Assembly: GCF_024294785.1 (NCBI RefSeq)
Contig: NZ_JANCLT010000011.1
Coordinates: 62,001 to 126,000, forward strand
Direction: 5' to 3'
Length of the DNA: 64,000 nucleotides
Source of the DNA: Ectobacillus ponti
GTDB taxonomy: Bacteria > Bacillota > Bacilli > Bacillales > Bacillaceae_G
Shown here: one piece after another, positions 8,580 to 16,858 of the stretch
How the letters are laid out: each line of letters opens with the position of its first letter
Position numbering within the stretch: position 1 is the first letter of the stretch
The notes under the pieces: model-generated
The model's input: only the letters and a program-made list of their open reading frames with translations
Told to the model about the DNA's origin: nothing
The model's database searches: none
Made by a program: the position numbers and the translations under genes

Positions 8580-9965
8580 ATGATATTGCAAACGCGGCTG
8601 CTGGGGCAATCCTATGCATTCCGCCATCTTAAGGAAGTATTTGCCAAGGCGAATGAAGAAAAGTCCGGGGATCGGCTGGCCGGTCTTGTGGCGGCTACGG
8701 TTCAGGAGCGGATTGCGGCAAAGCAGGTGCTGAGCCAGGTGCTGCTGCGGGATATCCGCAATCATCCGCTCCTGCCGCCGGAGGAAGACGAAGTCTCCCG
8801 TCTGATTGAGGACGCCGTCAATGAGCCGATGTATCAAAGCGTGCAAAACTGGTCCGTAGCGGAGCTTCGGGAGTACATACTGGATGACAAAACAACCGGA
8901 GCGGATCTGCAGCGGCTGGGACGCGGACTCACGAGCGAGATGATCGCGGCGGTCACCAAGATTATGTCTAATCTGGATTTGGTGCACGCAGCCAACAAAA
9001 TCGAGGTTTTGTCCCACTGCAACATCACAATTGGCCAAAAAGGGGTACTCGCTTCGCGCCTGCAGCCCAATCATCCGACAGACAGTGTGGCCGGCATGCT
9101 GGCGTCTTTGCAGGAAGGCCTGTCCTACGGAATTGGCGATGCGGTCATCGGCATCAACCCCGTGGATGACTCTGTTGAAAGCGTGAAGCGGCTCCTGCAT
9201 GCGACACATGATTTTATTCAGGAGTGGCGGATTCCGACGCAAAACTGTGTGCTGGCGCATGTCACAACCCAGATGAAAGCCATTGAGCAGGGAGCGCCGG
9301 CTGATCTTATTTTCCAAAGCATTGCTGGAACCGAAGCCGCCAACCGGTCCTTCGGTATTAACGCGGCTTTACTTGATGAGGCATACGATATGGCCAAAAA
9401 GCTCGGCACCGGAACCGGTCCGCACTGCCTCTATTTCGAAACGGGACAGGGCTCGGAGCTCTCAGCGGAGGCCCATCACGGCATCGACCAGGTAACGCTG
9501 GAGTCACGGAACTATGGCTTTGCGAAGCGGTACAACCCCTTCATCTTAAACACGGTTGTAGGCTTCATAGGGCCGGAATATCTGTATAACGGCAAGCAGG
9601 TCATCCGGGCCGGCCTGGAAGATCATTTCATGGGGAAAATGCACGGCATCCCAATGGGGGTCGATGTGTGCTATACCAACCATATTGCCGCAGATCAGAA
9701 TGATATTGAGGATTTGGGGGTGCTGCTGGCGGCAGCCGGCGTCAATTTCGTCATCGCCACCCCGATGGGAGATGACTGCATGCTGAACTATCAATCTCTC
9801 AGCTATCACGATGTGGCCGCCCTGCGTGAGACGCTCGGCCGCAAACCGGCCCCGTGCTTTCAGGAGTGGCTGGAGGAGATCGGCATTTTTGAAAACGGCC
9901 GTCTCAGCCGGTATGCCGGCGATCCATCCTTCTTTACAAAATCTGCAACAGGAGGGGCCCTATGA
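8580..9965 (+). CDS. eutB: EutB, ethanolamine ammonia-lyase large subunit
   Basis: A 461-residue catalytic subunit of the adenosylcobalamin-dependent lyase that splits ethanolamine into acetaldehyde and ammonia in the compartment lumen. Length and sequence run match the family throughout (for example NKIEVLSHCNITIG, FQSIAGTEAANRSFG, ETGQGSELSAEAHHG, GVDVCYTNH and MGDDCMLNYQ). The start at 8580 is set by AGGAGG 8 bases upstream. It overlaps eutC by four bases (ATGA), so translation of the two subunits is probably coupled. Confidence 0.96.
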   Translation: MILQTRLLGQSYAFRHLKEVFAKANEEKSGDRLAGLVAATVQERIAAKQVLSQVLLRDIRNHPLLPPEEDEVSRLIEDAVNEPMYQSVQNWSVAELREYILDDKTTGADLQRLGRGLTSEMIAAVTKIMSNLDLVHAANKIEVLSHCNITIGQKGVLASRLQPNHPTDSVAGMLASLQEGLSYGIGDAVIGINPVDDSVESVKRLLHATHDFIQEWRIPTQNCVLAHVTTQMKAIEQGAPADLIFQSIAGTEAANRSFGINAALLDEAYDMAKKLGTGTGPHCLYFETGQGSELSAEAHHGIDQVTLESRNYGFAKRYNPFILNTVVGFIGPEYLYNGKQVIRAGLEDHFMGKMHGIPMGVDVCYTNHIAADQNDIEDLGVLLAAAGVNFVIATPMGDDCMLNYQSLSYHDVAALRETLGRKPAPCFQEWLEEIGIFENGRLSRYAGDPSFFTKSATGGAL

Positions 9966-10840
9966 AAACAGAGCTTGTCTCCGCAATCACAGCAGAAGTG
10001 CTGCGGCAGCTGCAGGAGCCGCCGCAGGCAGACATGGTCCGCATTTGGGAGCATGACCGCCCGTCTCCTCCACTGGCACAGCCGGACACGAGAGAAGCAG
10101 AAGCGCTGCCGAAGCCGGCACACCATGCTTCTGTTGCTGATGGCAAAACCATTCTTTCTGATATGCTTTCGTCCACACCGGCCCGCATCGCGGTTGGCAG
10201 AAGCGGCTATCGCCCCAAAACGGATGCATGGCTGCAATTTCGGCTGGATCATGCAGCTGCTGTGGATGCGGTGTACAGTGAGGTGTCACGGGAACTGCTG
10301 GAGCGCCTGGAGCTGTTCACTGTACGGACGCGGGTAACGGATAAGGAAACCTACATTCTCAGGCCGGACTTGGGGCGCTTGCTGCAGGAAGAGGACGCGG
10401 CTTTGCTGCGGACGCGCTGCCGGAACCGGCCGCAGGTGCAAATCATTGCTTCCGACGGGCTGAGCGCCGCTGCGGTGGAAAGCAACCTCGAGGATGTGTA
10501 TCTGGCCTTCAGGCAATCTCTGGCGCATTTGGGGCTGCAAAGCGGAACACCCTTTTTCATCCATCGCGGCCGCGTGGCTGTCATGGACCAAGTCGGCGAT
10601 TTGCTGGAGCCTGAGGTTGTCGTCTACTTCATTGGTGAGCGTCCCGGCCTTGTCTCTGCGGAATCACTGAGCGCCTATCTGTGCTATCGGCCAAGAAAAG
10701 GGACGATTGAGGCCGACCGGATGGTGGTGTCCAATATTCACGCCGGCGGCATTCCGCCTGTCGAGGCCGGCGCGTATTTAGGGACTGTGGTGCAGCGCAT
10801 CCTGCTGCAGCAGGCGAGCGGGGTGCATCTGACAAAGTAG
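9962..10840 (+). CDS. eutC: EutC, ethanolamine ammonia-lyase small subunit
   Basis: A 292-residue partner of EutB that helps bind cobalamin. Family signatures: PARIAVGRSGYRPKT near residue 75, LEDVYLAFRQ, VVYFIGERPGL, and the C-terminal NIHAGGIPPVEAGAYL. The first 20 residues form a short amphipathic helix (LVSAITAEVLRQL) followed by a Pro-rich linker. This is the kind of N-terminal extension that targets EutC to the microcompartment in other species, and a similar motif occurs in three other proteins of this operon. Confidence 0.95.
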   Translation: MKTELVSAITAEVLRQLQEPPQADMVRIWEHDRPSPPLAQPDTREAEALPKPAHHASVADGKTILSDMLSSTPARIAVGRSGYRPKTDAWLQFRLDHAAAVDAVYSEVSRELLERLELFTVRTRVTDKETYILRPDLGRLLQEEDAALLRTRCRNRPQVQIIASDGLSAAAVESNLEDVYLAFRQSLAHLGLQSGTPFFIHRGRVAVMDQVGDLLEPEVVVYFIGERPGLVSAESLSAYLCYRPRKGTIEADRMVVSNIHAGGIPPVEAGAYLGTVVQRILLQQASGVHLTK

Positions 10841-10856
10841 AAAGGAGGGAGGAGAC

Positions 10857-11507
10857 ATGCTGCAGCCGATTCGTGCCCAGGTGCTGGCAGTGCGGGTCAT
10901 CCCCAATGTGGACGCAGCCTTGGCTGCCAAGCTGGAGTTGAAGCCTCATCAGCGGAGCCTTGGCATACTGACCACCACGATTGACGATGTAGGCTACACG
11001 GCCTTCGACGAAGCAACAAAGCAAGCGGAAGTGGAGGTTGTCTATGCCCGCTCCTTCTATGCTGGAGCAGCCCATGCCTCCGGACCCTTATCAGGCGAGT
11101 GCATCGGTATATTGGCCGGACCGACGCCTGACGAGGTGAAAAGCGGCCTTGCGGCTGCCTGCCGAACCATTGAACAGAATGCCTATTTTGAAGCCATCGT
11201 GCCGGACGGTTCCCATGCACTGTACGCTCATGTGGTCGCCCGCACCGGCAGCTATTTATCACAAACGGCCGGTATTCCGGAAGGCGAGCCTCTGGCATAC
11301 TTGATTGCCCCGCCGCTTGAGTCCATATATGGATTGGATGCTGCGCTGAAAGCAGCAGATGTCCAGTTGGTGCAGTTTTTCGGGCCGCCGTCTGAAACAA
11401 ACTTTGGCGGAGGGCTCCTGACAGGGACACAGGCGGCTTGCCGGGCGGCGGCGGATGCCTTCCGCGATACCATATGCCGGCTGGCACAAAACCCAATCGT
11501 GTACTAG
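10857..11507 (+). CDS. eutL: EutL, trimeric microcompartment shell protein
   Basis: A 216-residue tandem-BMC (BMC-T) shell protein of the normal length, forming a pseudohexameric trimer with a gated pore. Recognisable stretches are TTTIDDVGYTAFDEATKQA, SFYAGAAHASGPLSGE, IGILAGPTPDEVKSG, and FFGPPSETNFGGGLLTG near the C terminus. AAAGGAGGGAGGA lies just before the ATG. It lies between the lyase genes and the aldehyde dehydrogenase. Confidence 0.94.
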   Translation: MLQPIRAQVLAVRVIPNVDAALAAKLELKPHQRSLGILTTTIDDVGYTAFDEATKQAEVEVVYARSFYAGAAHASGPLSGECIGILAGPTPDEVKSGLAAACRTIEQNAYFEAIVPDGSHALYAHVVARTGSYLSQTAGIPEGEPLAYLIAPPLESIYGLDAALKAADVQLVQFFGPPSETNFGGGLLTGTQAACRAAADAFRDTICRLAQNPIVY

Positions 11508-11522
11508 AAGGGAGAGACTGCC

Positions 11523-13028
11523 ATGGATTTTGATTTGCAATCGCTGCAGGAGATGCGTGATGCCGTGCGGCAGGCAAAGGCGGCGCAGGAGACGTTTCAG
11601 ACCTTCTCGCAGCAGCGGGTGGATGAAGTGGTGCGGGCTATATCCGAAGCGGCCCTGCAGGCGGCACAGGAGCTGGCTGTGCTGGCCGTAGAGGAAACAG
11701 GCATGGGGGTAGTGGCCCATAAAGCCTTGAAAAATGAGGTGGCCGCCCGGGATGTCTACGAATCCATCCGCCATGAACGCACCGTCGGCCTGCTGCGGGA
11801 GGACAAACATGCCAAGGTGATGGAATACGGCAGCCCGTTTGGCGTCATTGCGGCAATGGTGCCGACAACCAATCCCACCTCTACGGCTATTTTCAAAAGC
11901 ATGATTGCGCTGAAAGCGCAAAACAGCATCGTCATCAGCCCGCATCCGAATGCGGCCCGCTGCACGGTGCGTGCCGCAGAAATCTGCGCGGAAGCTGCCG
12001 TGGCTGCCGGTGCGCCGGAAGGGCTGATCAGCTGGATTTCCAAGCCGACCATGATTGCCGCCGAGGGGCTCATGAAGCATCCTGACGTCCATCTCGTGGT
12101 GGCCACCGGCGGCAGCGCGCTTGTCCGTGCGGCCTACAGCTCCGGCAAGCCGGCTTATGGCGTCGGCCCGGGCAATGTTCCTGTCTACATCGACCGCACC
12201 GCCCAGCCAGGCCCGGCGGTAGAGCGCATTGTGATGAGCAAAACCTTTGACCATGGCACCATCTGCGCATCCGAGCAGGCAGTCATTGTGGATCGGTATA
12301 TACAGGAGCAAGTCATCCATGCATTCAAGCAGCAGTGCGCTTATTTTGTGAATGCCGAGGAGAAGCAACGGCTTGCCCGTGTCATCTCGCCGGCTCCCGG
12401 CAAGCTCAATCCGGCCATTGTCGGCAAAAGCGCCCGGGATATTGCGGCACTCGCGCAAATCGCTGTTCCTGCTGGGACACGTCTCTTGCTTGCTGAAGAA
12501 AGCATGGTCGGCAAGGAGTATCCATTTTCGCTGGAAAAGCTGTCTCCCATTCTCGCTTTTTACACAGTAAATGGCTGGGAGGAGGCGCTGGAGCTCAGCA
12601 AAATGCTGCTGCATCACGGCGGGAATGGCCACACCCTTGCGCTTCATACAAGCGACGAACGCGTAGCCCGGGAGTTTGCGCAGCAGTGTCCGGTCTCCCG
12701 GATTGTCGTAAACACGCCGTCGGCTTTGGGGGCTGTCGGGGCAACAACCGGATTAAAGCCGTCATTCACGCTTGGCTGCGGTACCTTCGGCGGCAATATG
12801 ACTTCAGATAACCTGTCGAGCCATCATCTCTTAAACATCAAACGGCTGGCGTATGGCATGAAGGAGCTTTCAATTGGGGCTGAAGAGCAACAAGCCGCCT
12901 TACCTGAAGTGAAAGTGGAAGAGATTGTCCAGCAGGTGCTGAAACAAGCTGCCGGACTTGAGCGATTAGACCATGAACATGTAAGCCGTCTTGTTGCGCA
13001 GGCACTTGCGGCTGTCCAATCGAACTAA
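11523..13028 (+). CDS. eutE: EutE, CoA-acylating acetaldehyde dehydrogenase
   Basis: A 501-residue enzyme that oxidises acetaldehyde with NAD and CoA to acetyl-CoA inside the compartment. The catalytic Cys is in DHGTICASEQ at about residue 248; cofactor-binding segments GVIAAMVPTTNPTST and VGPGNVPVYID are clear. After the catalytic core ends near residue 455, a tail carries two short amphipathic helices (VEEIVQQVLKQA and HVSRLVAQAL) that resemble encapsulation peptides. The NADH made here needs recycling; no eutG alcohol dehydrogenase follows in this operon. Confidence 0.94.
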   Translation: MDFDLQSLQEMRDAVRQAKAAQETFQTFSQQRVDEVVRAISEAALQAAQELAVLAVEETGMGVVAHKALKNEVAARDVYESIRHERTVGLLREDKHAKVMEYGSPFGVIAAMVPTTNPTSTAIFKSMIALKAQNSIVISPHPNAARCTVRAAEICAEAAVAAGAPEGLISWISKPTMIAAEGLMKHPDVHLVVATGGSALVRAAYSSGKPAYGVGPGNVPVYIDRTAQPGPAVERIVMSKTFDHGTICASEQAVIVDRYIQEQVIHAFKQQCAYFVNAEEKQRLARVISPAPGKLNPAIVGKSARDIAALAQIAVPAGTRLLLAEESMVGKEYPFSLEKLSPILAFYTVNGWEEALELSKMLLHHGGNGHTLALHTSDERVAREFAQQCPVSRIVVNTPSALGAVGATTGLKPSFTLGCGTFGGNMTSDNLSSHHLLNIKRLAYGMKELSIGAEEQQAALPEVKVEEIVQQVLKQAAGLERLDHEHVSRLVAQALAAVQSN

Positions 13029-13045
13029 CATAAGGGGGAGTATGT

Positions 13046-13333
13046 ATGTCAAGAGAGCTGACCGCACTCGGTATGATTGAAACGCGGGGATTAGTCGCCT
13101 CTGTGGAGGCTGCGGATGCCATGGTGAAAGCGGCGAATGTGCATCTGGTGGGCAAAGTCCATGTTGGGGGCGGCCTTGTGACCGTGCTGGTGCGCGGGGA
13201 TGTCGGCGCAGTCAAGGCTGCGACAGAAGCCGGGGCTGCAGCAGCCCAGCGGGTGGGGGAGCTGCTGTCGGTGCACGTCATTCCGCGGCCGCACAACGAG
13301 CTGGAAAGCATTCTGCCCAAAATCGAATCGTAG
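13046..13333 (+). CDS. eutM: EutM-type BMC-H shell protein
   Basis: A 95-residue hexameric shell protein, essentially a canonical EutM/PduA. It shows [19 protein letters not shown], the pore loop [11 protein letters not shown] with small Gly residues lining the pore, and [15 protein letters not shown] at the C terminus. AAGGGGGAG precedes the ATG. It pairs with a second, divergent BMC-H gene about 1.9 kb downstream. Confidence 0.95.
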   Translation: MSRELTALGMIETRGLVASVEAADAMVKAANVHLVGKVHVGGGLVTVLVRGDVGAVKAATEAGAAAAQRVGELLSVHVIPRPHNELESILPKIES

Positions 13334-13343
13334 GTGATGCGAC

Positions 13344-14048
13344 ATGCAAAAGCCTCCCATTACGGAGCAAATCGTTCGTGAAGTGCTGCTGCGGCTGCAG
13401 ACGCACACCATCCCCATCGCTGTCTCCGCCCGCCATGTTCATCTGTCGCAGCAGCATCTGTCCATCTTATTTGGCAGCGGCCATGAGCTGAAGAAGAAGC
13501 GGGAGCTGTCGCAGCCCGGACAGTTTGCCGCGGCGGAAACGGTGCTGCTGGCCGGGCCGCGCGGCTGCATCGAACGGGTAAGGGTGCTCGGCCCTTGCCG
13601 GAGGGAGACACAGGTGGAAATCAGCCGGACGGATGCGCTGCGGCTGGGGGTTGCCCCGCCCGTCCGGGAATCCGGAGACACCAAGGGCTCTGCAGCTGTT
13701 ACCATCATTGGCCCGGCCGGCAGCTTGTTCATCAAGGAAGGATGTATCGTGGCGCAGCGGCACATTCATATGTCACCGCAGGATGCACAGACTTTCCAAG
13801 TTCAAAATGGGGAATTGGTGCAGGTGGAGGTGCAGGGTGAACGGCCGCTGCTGTTTCAGCATGTAAGAGTGCGCGTCTCGCCGCGGTATCAGCTGGAGAT
13901 GCATATTGATACTGACGAGGCGAACGCGGCCGGCGTCGCCGGAACCGGCCGCGGCATCCTCCGCAGGAAAGGGGGTGGACCCGCTGAATCAAGAGCTGAT
14001 TACACAGATTGTTCTCTCGATTATGCAGCAGCTGGCGGGGGAAAATAG
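13344..14048 (+). CDS. pduL: PduL-type phosphotransacylase
   Basis: A 234-residue PduL enzyme, which converts acetyl-CoA plus phosphate to acetyl phosphate and frees CoA for EutE. The two PduL half-domains and their metal-binding His residues are visible: SARHVHLS near residue 28, EGCIVAQRHIHMSP near 135, and LEMHIDTDEANAAGV near 185. An N-terminal amphipathic helix (ITEQIVREVLLRL) looks like an encapsulation peptide. The final 20 or so residues have no PduL counterpart and are encoded in the overlap with the next gene. Confidence 0.92.
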   Translation: MQKPPITEQIVREVLLRLQTHTIPIAVSARHVHLSQQHLSILFGSGHELKKKRELSQPGQFAAAETVLLAGPRGCIERVRVLGPCRRETQVEISRTDALRLGVAPPVRESGDTKGSAAVTIIGPAGSLFIKEGCIVAQRHIHMSPQDAQTFQVQNGELVQVEVQGERPLLFQHVRVRVSPRYQLEMHIDTDEANAAGVAGTGRGILRRKGGGPAESRADYTDCSLDYAAAGGGK

Positions 14049-14634
14049 TCCGCCGCCCAGGCCGTCTCTCCTGTTTGTGTATCCGTCACATATGACCGAA
14101 GAGGAAGCGGAACGGCAAACCACGGAGCTGCAGGGGGAGTGGCAGGTGCAAACAGCGGCCGCCCATGCTGTTCACACGCTGGGCGAGGAGGTCCACCATG
14201 TTCTGTTTTGGGAGGTGCAGCAGGATTTGCTGGTGCGCGGCGCTCTCGGATTGACGGATACACGCACCAGCCACCTGCTTGCGCAGGCGCTCCTGCAAGC
14301 CGTTCCGGTTACTCTTTCTCTGTCGCCCTCCCTGCGCTGGGTTGTCGGCAATGGGCCATGGTCTCCGTATCAGCTGTATATCCGGCAGCAAAAGGAGCAG
14401 CTGGAGCGCTTTGGCGTTTCCGTGTTGGCTGCACCTGGACTGGTGGAGCTTCTGACGGCTCCCGCTGCAGCTGGTCCTGCCGCTTTCCCTGGCAAGCTTG
14501 TCACAGAAGCGGATATTCAGCATATAACATCCACGAGCCTTCTCCTGCAGCCGGGCACAATTGTGACGCCGCTGGCGCGCGAAGCGGCCCGGAGCAAAGG
14601 AATTGTGCTGCAAACAGAAGGAAACGGAGGGTGA
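13975..14634 (+). CDS. TIGR02536-like ethanolamine-operon protein of unknown function
   Basis: A 219-residue protein in the position (after pduL, before eutN) where Firmicutes eut operons carry a gene of the TIGR02536 family, function unknown. The GTG start at 13975 is preceded by AGGAAAGGGGG and overlaps the end of pduL by 74 bases in another frame. The first 20 residues (LITQIVLSIMQQL) form an amphipathic helix like those on EutC, EutE and PduL, which suggests a lumenal protein. The body has an HVLFWEVQQDLLVRGALG segment and a C-terminal helix rich in Ala and Arg. No catalytic motif recognised. Confidence 0.7.
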   Translation: MDPLNQELITQIVLSIMQQLAGENSPPPRPSLLFVYPSHMTEEEAERQTTELQGEWQVQTAAAHAVHTLGEEVHHVLFWEVQQDLLVRGALGLTDTRTSHLLAQALLQAVPVTLSLSPSLRWVVGNGPWSPYQLYIRQQKEQLERFGVSVLAAPGLVELLTAPAAAGPAAFPGKLVTEADIQHITSTSLLLQPGTIVTPLAREAARSKGIVLQTEGNGG

Positions 14635-14638
14635 TGCC

Positions 14639-14911
14639 ATGCAGCTGGGAACCGTGATTGGAAAGGTGTGGGCCACACGCAAGGAGGAGGGATTAACCGG
14701 ATTAAAGTTTCTCTTTGTGCAGCCCGAGGATACGGAGGGAGCAGCACTGGCGTCGCCTTTGATTGCCGCTGACCGGATTGGTGCGGGCGTGGGTGATAAA
14801 GTCATCATCACCTGCGGCAGCGGGGCACGTGTTGTATACGATTTTCAGCAAACACCTGTCGATGCAGTCATTATTGGCATTGTTGACAGCATCGAGCATG
14901 AAAGGGGGTGA
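14639..14911 (+). CDS. eutN: EutN/CcmL-type pentameric vertex protein
   Basis: A 90-residue BMC-P protein that caps the vertices of the shell. Family marks are QLGTVIGKVWATRKEEGLTGLK at the N terminus, ADRIGAGVGDKVIITCGSGAR in the middle, and PVDAVIIGIVDSIE at the end. Its stop overlaps the ribosome site region of the following BMC-H gene. Confidence 0.94.
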   Translation: MQLGTVIGKVWATRKEEGLTGLKFLFVQPEDTEGAALASPLIAADRIGAGVGDKVIITCGSGARVVYDFQQTPVDAVIIGIVDSIEHERG

Positions 14912-14916
14912 GGAAT

Positions 14917-15189
14917 GTGGGAGAGGCCATTGGCATGATTGAAACACGGGGGCTGATCGGTTCGATTGAAGCGGCAGACGCCATGCTGAAGGCAGCGGAT
15001 GTCCGGCTGCTCCGCCAGGAAAAGGTAGATGCCGCACTGGTGACCGTGCTGGTGGAAGGTGATGTGGGGGCGGTGCAGGCGGCAGTGGAAGCAGGCCGGG
15101 AAGCGGCAAAGCGGGTTGGCGAACTGTTGTCCTCCCATGTCATTCCGCGGCCGGACAGTGACGTCCACCGTGTTTTGTCCAAACAATAA
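14917..15189 (+). CDS. second BMC-H shell protein with a divergent pore loop
   Basis: A 90-residue single-BMC-domain shell protein, clearly related to the upstream EutM along its length ([32 protein letters not shown]). The pore loop reads EKVDAALVTV instead of the Gly-rich [11 protein letters not shown] of the first copy, so the pore is probably narrower or differently charged. The GTG at 14917 was chosen because GGGGG lies 8 bases upstream; a GTG at 14908 is an alternative. It could be an EutK-like or minor shell component; it lacks the C-terminal extension of EutK. Confidence 0.88.
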   Translation: MGEAIGMIETRGLIGSIEAADAMLKAADVRLLRQEKVDAALVTVLVEGDVGAVQAAVEAGREAAKRVGELLSSHVIPRPDSDVHRVLSKQ

Positions 15190-15247
15190 GATGAATGGGA
15201 GTCTATGGAAATATGCCTGGCATTTGAGAGAGTAGGAGCGTGAGAAC

Positions 15248-16843
15248 ATGGCATTGGGAATTCTCATTCTGGTTGTCTGCCTGTTTGTGATGGCGGCGAT
15301 TCTGTTGAAAGCAAACCGCAGCGTCCGGCAATACCGGCTGGAAAAGCATGCCGGGCCGGAGCATGACCTGGCCTCCTTCGGCTATAAGCAGGAGCTGCTG
15401 CGGGATATGGGCGGGTTCTCGAACTTCGCCATTTCCTTTTCGGTGATTTCCATTTTAACAGGCGGTGTCACGCTGTATGGCTTCGGCTTCAATCAGGGCG
15501 GACCGGCCATCATCGGCATGGGCTGGCCGCTTGTCATTATTTTTTGCTTGTTTCTGTCCGCTGCCATTGCAGAGCTGACATCCGCCATCCCGACTTCAGG
15601 AGCCATTTACCACTGGGCGTCTATTCTTGGCGGCAAAGGGGCGGGCTGGTTCTCCGCCTGGTTCAATATGGTGGGGCAAATTACGATTGTGGCCGGCATT
15701 GACTTTGGCTGCGCCGGCTTTGCTTCTTCTCTCTTGTTTGAAAATCCGACAAAGACAGAGCTTCTCACTGTGTACGCAGTCATCCTCGCAAGTCATGCAC
15801 TTTTGAATCATTTCGGCATTCATCTTGTTTCCCGTCTGACACAGGTATCCGCCATCTATCATATGCTCGGCGTCGGCTTCATTATTGGGGTGCTCGTGTA
15901 CTACGGGCCGAACCACAGTGTAGATTATTTGTTTGATACGAGCTTTTCCACGGCAACAAACAGCACGACCCCTTATTGGTTTGCTTTTCTGCTCGGCCTG
16001 CTGCAGGCGCAATGGACCATTACCGGCTACGATGCCTCTGCCCATACGAGCGAGGAGACGATTGATGCCAAGGTACGGGCGCCTTGGGGCGTATATCTGT
16101 CCGTCGCCATTTCTGGTATTTTTGGCTTTGTATTGCTGGCGTTGGCGACCATGTCCATTACGGATGCGAATGCCGTAGCAGACGGCCAGGGAAATGCCTT
16201 CATTGTCGTGATGGAGCAGGCAGTCGGCGGCACCTTCGGCAAGGTCATTCTCTGGATGGTGACCTTCGCCATGTGGTTCTGCGGCCTCTCCGGCGTCACC
16301 TCCGCATCCCGGATGATTTATGCGTTTGCCCGTGACGGCGGCCTGCCATTGTCCCGGCTGTGGGGCAAGGTGCATGAAAAATTCCGCACACCGGCGTATG
16401 CGATTTGGATCACCGTCGTACTGGCGTTTCTGTGCGGCATTTTCAACAATGTATACGCAGTTGTAACTTCGCTGAGCGTCATGGGGCTGCATACCTCTTA
16501 TCTCATTCCAATTGTCCTGAAGTTGCGGGCACAGTTCCGCAAAATTTGGACGAAGGAGGACGATGGGCCGTGGTCGCTCGGAGGCTGGAGCATGTTTGTC
16601 AACCTCGTGGCTGCTGCCTGGATTGTGTTCCTTGATGTGCTGCTCATCATTGCGCCAAGCGATGTGCAGCTGACGGATTCCTATACACTGACCTATACGA
16701 CCGGAAAAGCGTTTGTCACCGTAACAATTTTGTTCGTCATTCTGTACTTGGTCCGCGCCCGCCACACGTTTGCCGGCCCGCATCTCGGCACCTACAAGGA
16801 AATCAACGAACGGCTGACTGGAAAAAGCGGGGCATCAAGCTGA
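15248..16843 (+). CDS. APC-superfamily permease, probable ethanolamine transporter
   Basis: A 531-residue integral membrane protein with about 12 hydrophobic segments, of the amino acid/choline permease type (the GABA-permease-like branch). The hallmark segment is GFSNFAISFSVISILTGG near residue 55, followed by IPTSGAIYHWASILGG. A short N-terminal membrane segment precedes the core. It sits between the last shell gene and malate dehydrogenase in the operon, where no eutH is present, so import of ethanolamine (or a related amino alcohol) is the natural inference. Substrate specificity cannot be read from the sequence. Confidence 0.8.
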   Translation: MALGILILVVCLFVMAAILLKANRSVRQYRLEKHAGPEHDLASFGYKQELLRDMGGFSNFAISFSVISILTGGVTLYGFGFNQGGPAIIGMGWPLVIIFCLFLSAAIAELTSAIPTSGAIYHWASILGGKGAGWFSAWFNMVGQITIVAGIDFGCAGFASSLLFENPTKTELLTVYAVILASHALLNHFGIHLVSRLTQVSAIYHMLGVGFIIGVLVYYGPNHSVDYLFDTSFSTATNSTTPYWFAFLLGLLQAQWTITGYDASAHTSEETIDAKVRAPWGVYLSVAISGIFGFVLLALATMSITDANAVADGQGNAFIVVMEQAVGGTFGKVILWMVTFAMWFCGLSGVTSASRMIYAFARDGGLPLSRLWGKVHEKFRTPAYAIWITVVLAFLCGIFNNVYAVVTSLSVMGLHTSYLIPIVLKLRAQFRKIWTKEDDGPWSLGGWSMFVNLVAAAWIVFLDVLLIIAPSDVQLTDSYTLTYTTGKAFVTVTILFVILYLVRARHTFAGPHLGTYKEINERLTGKSGASS

Positions 16844-16858
16844 AAGCAGGGGGATGTC

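Noticed and set aside
8241-9317. 358-codon open frame on the minus strand
   Set aside because: It lies opposite eutA/eutB, has no ribosome site and a composition typical of the antisense of GC-rich coding sequence.
11259-12647. 462-codon open frame on the minus strand
   Set aside because: Antisense of eutL/eutE; the sense genes are unmistakable.
15596-16783. 395-codon open frame on the minus strand
   Set aside because: Antisense of the permease gene with no family signature.
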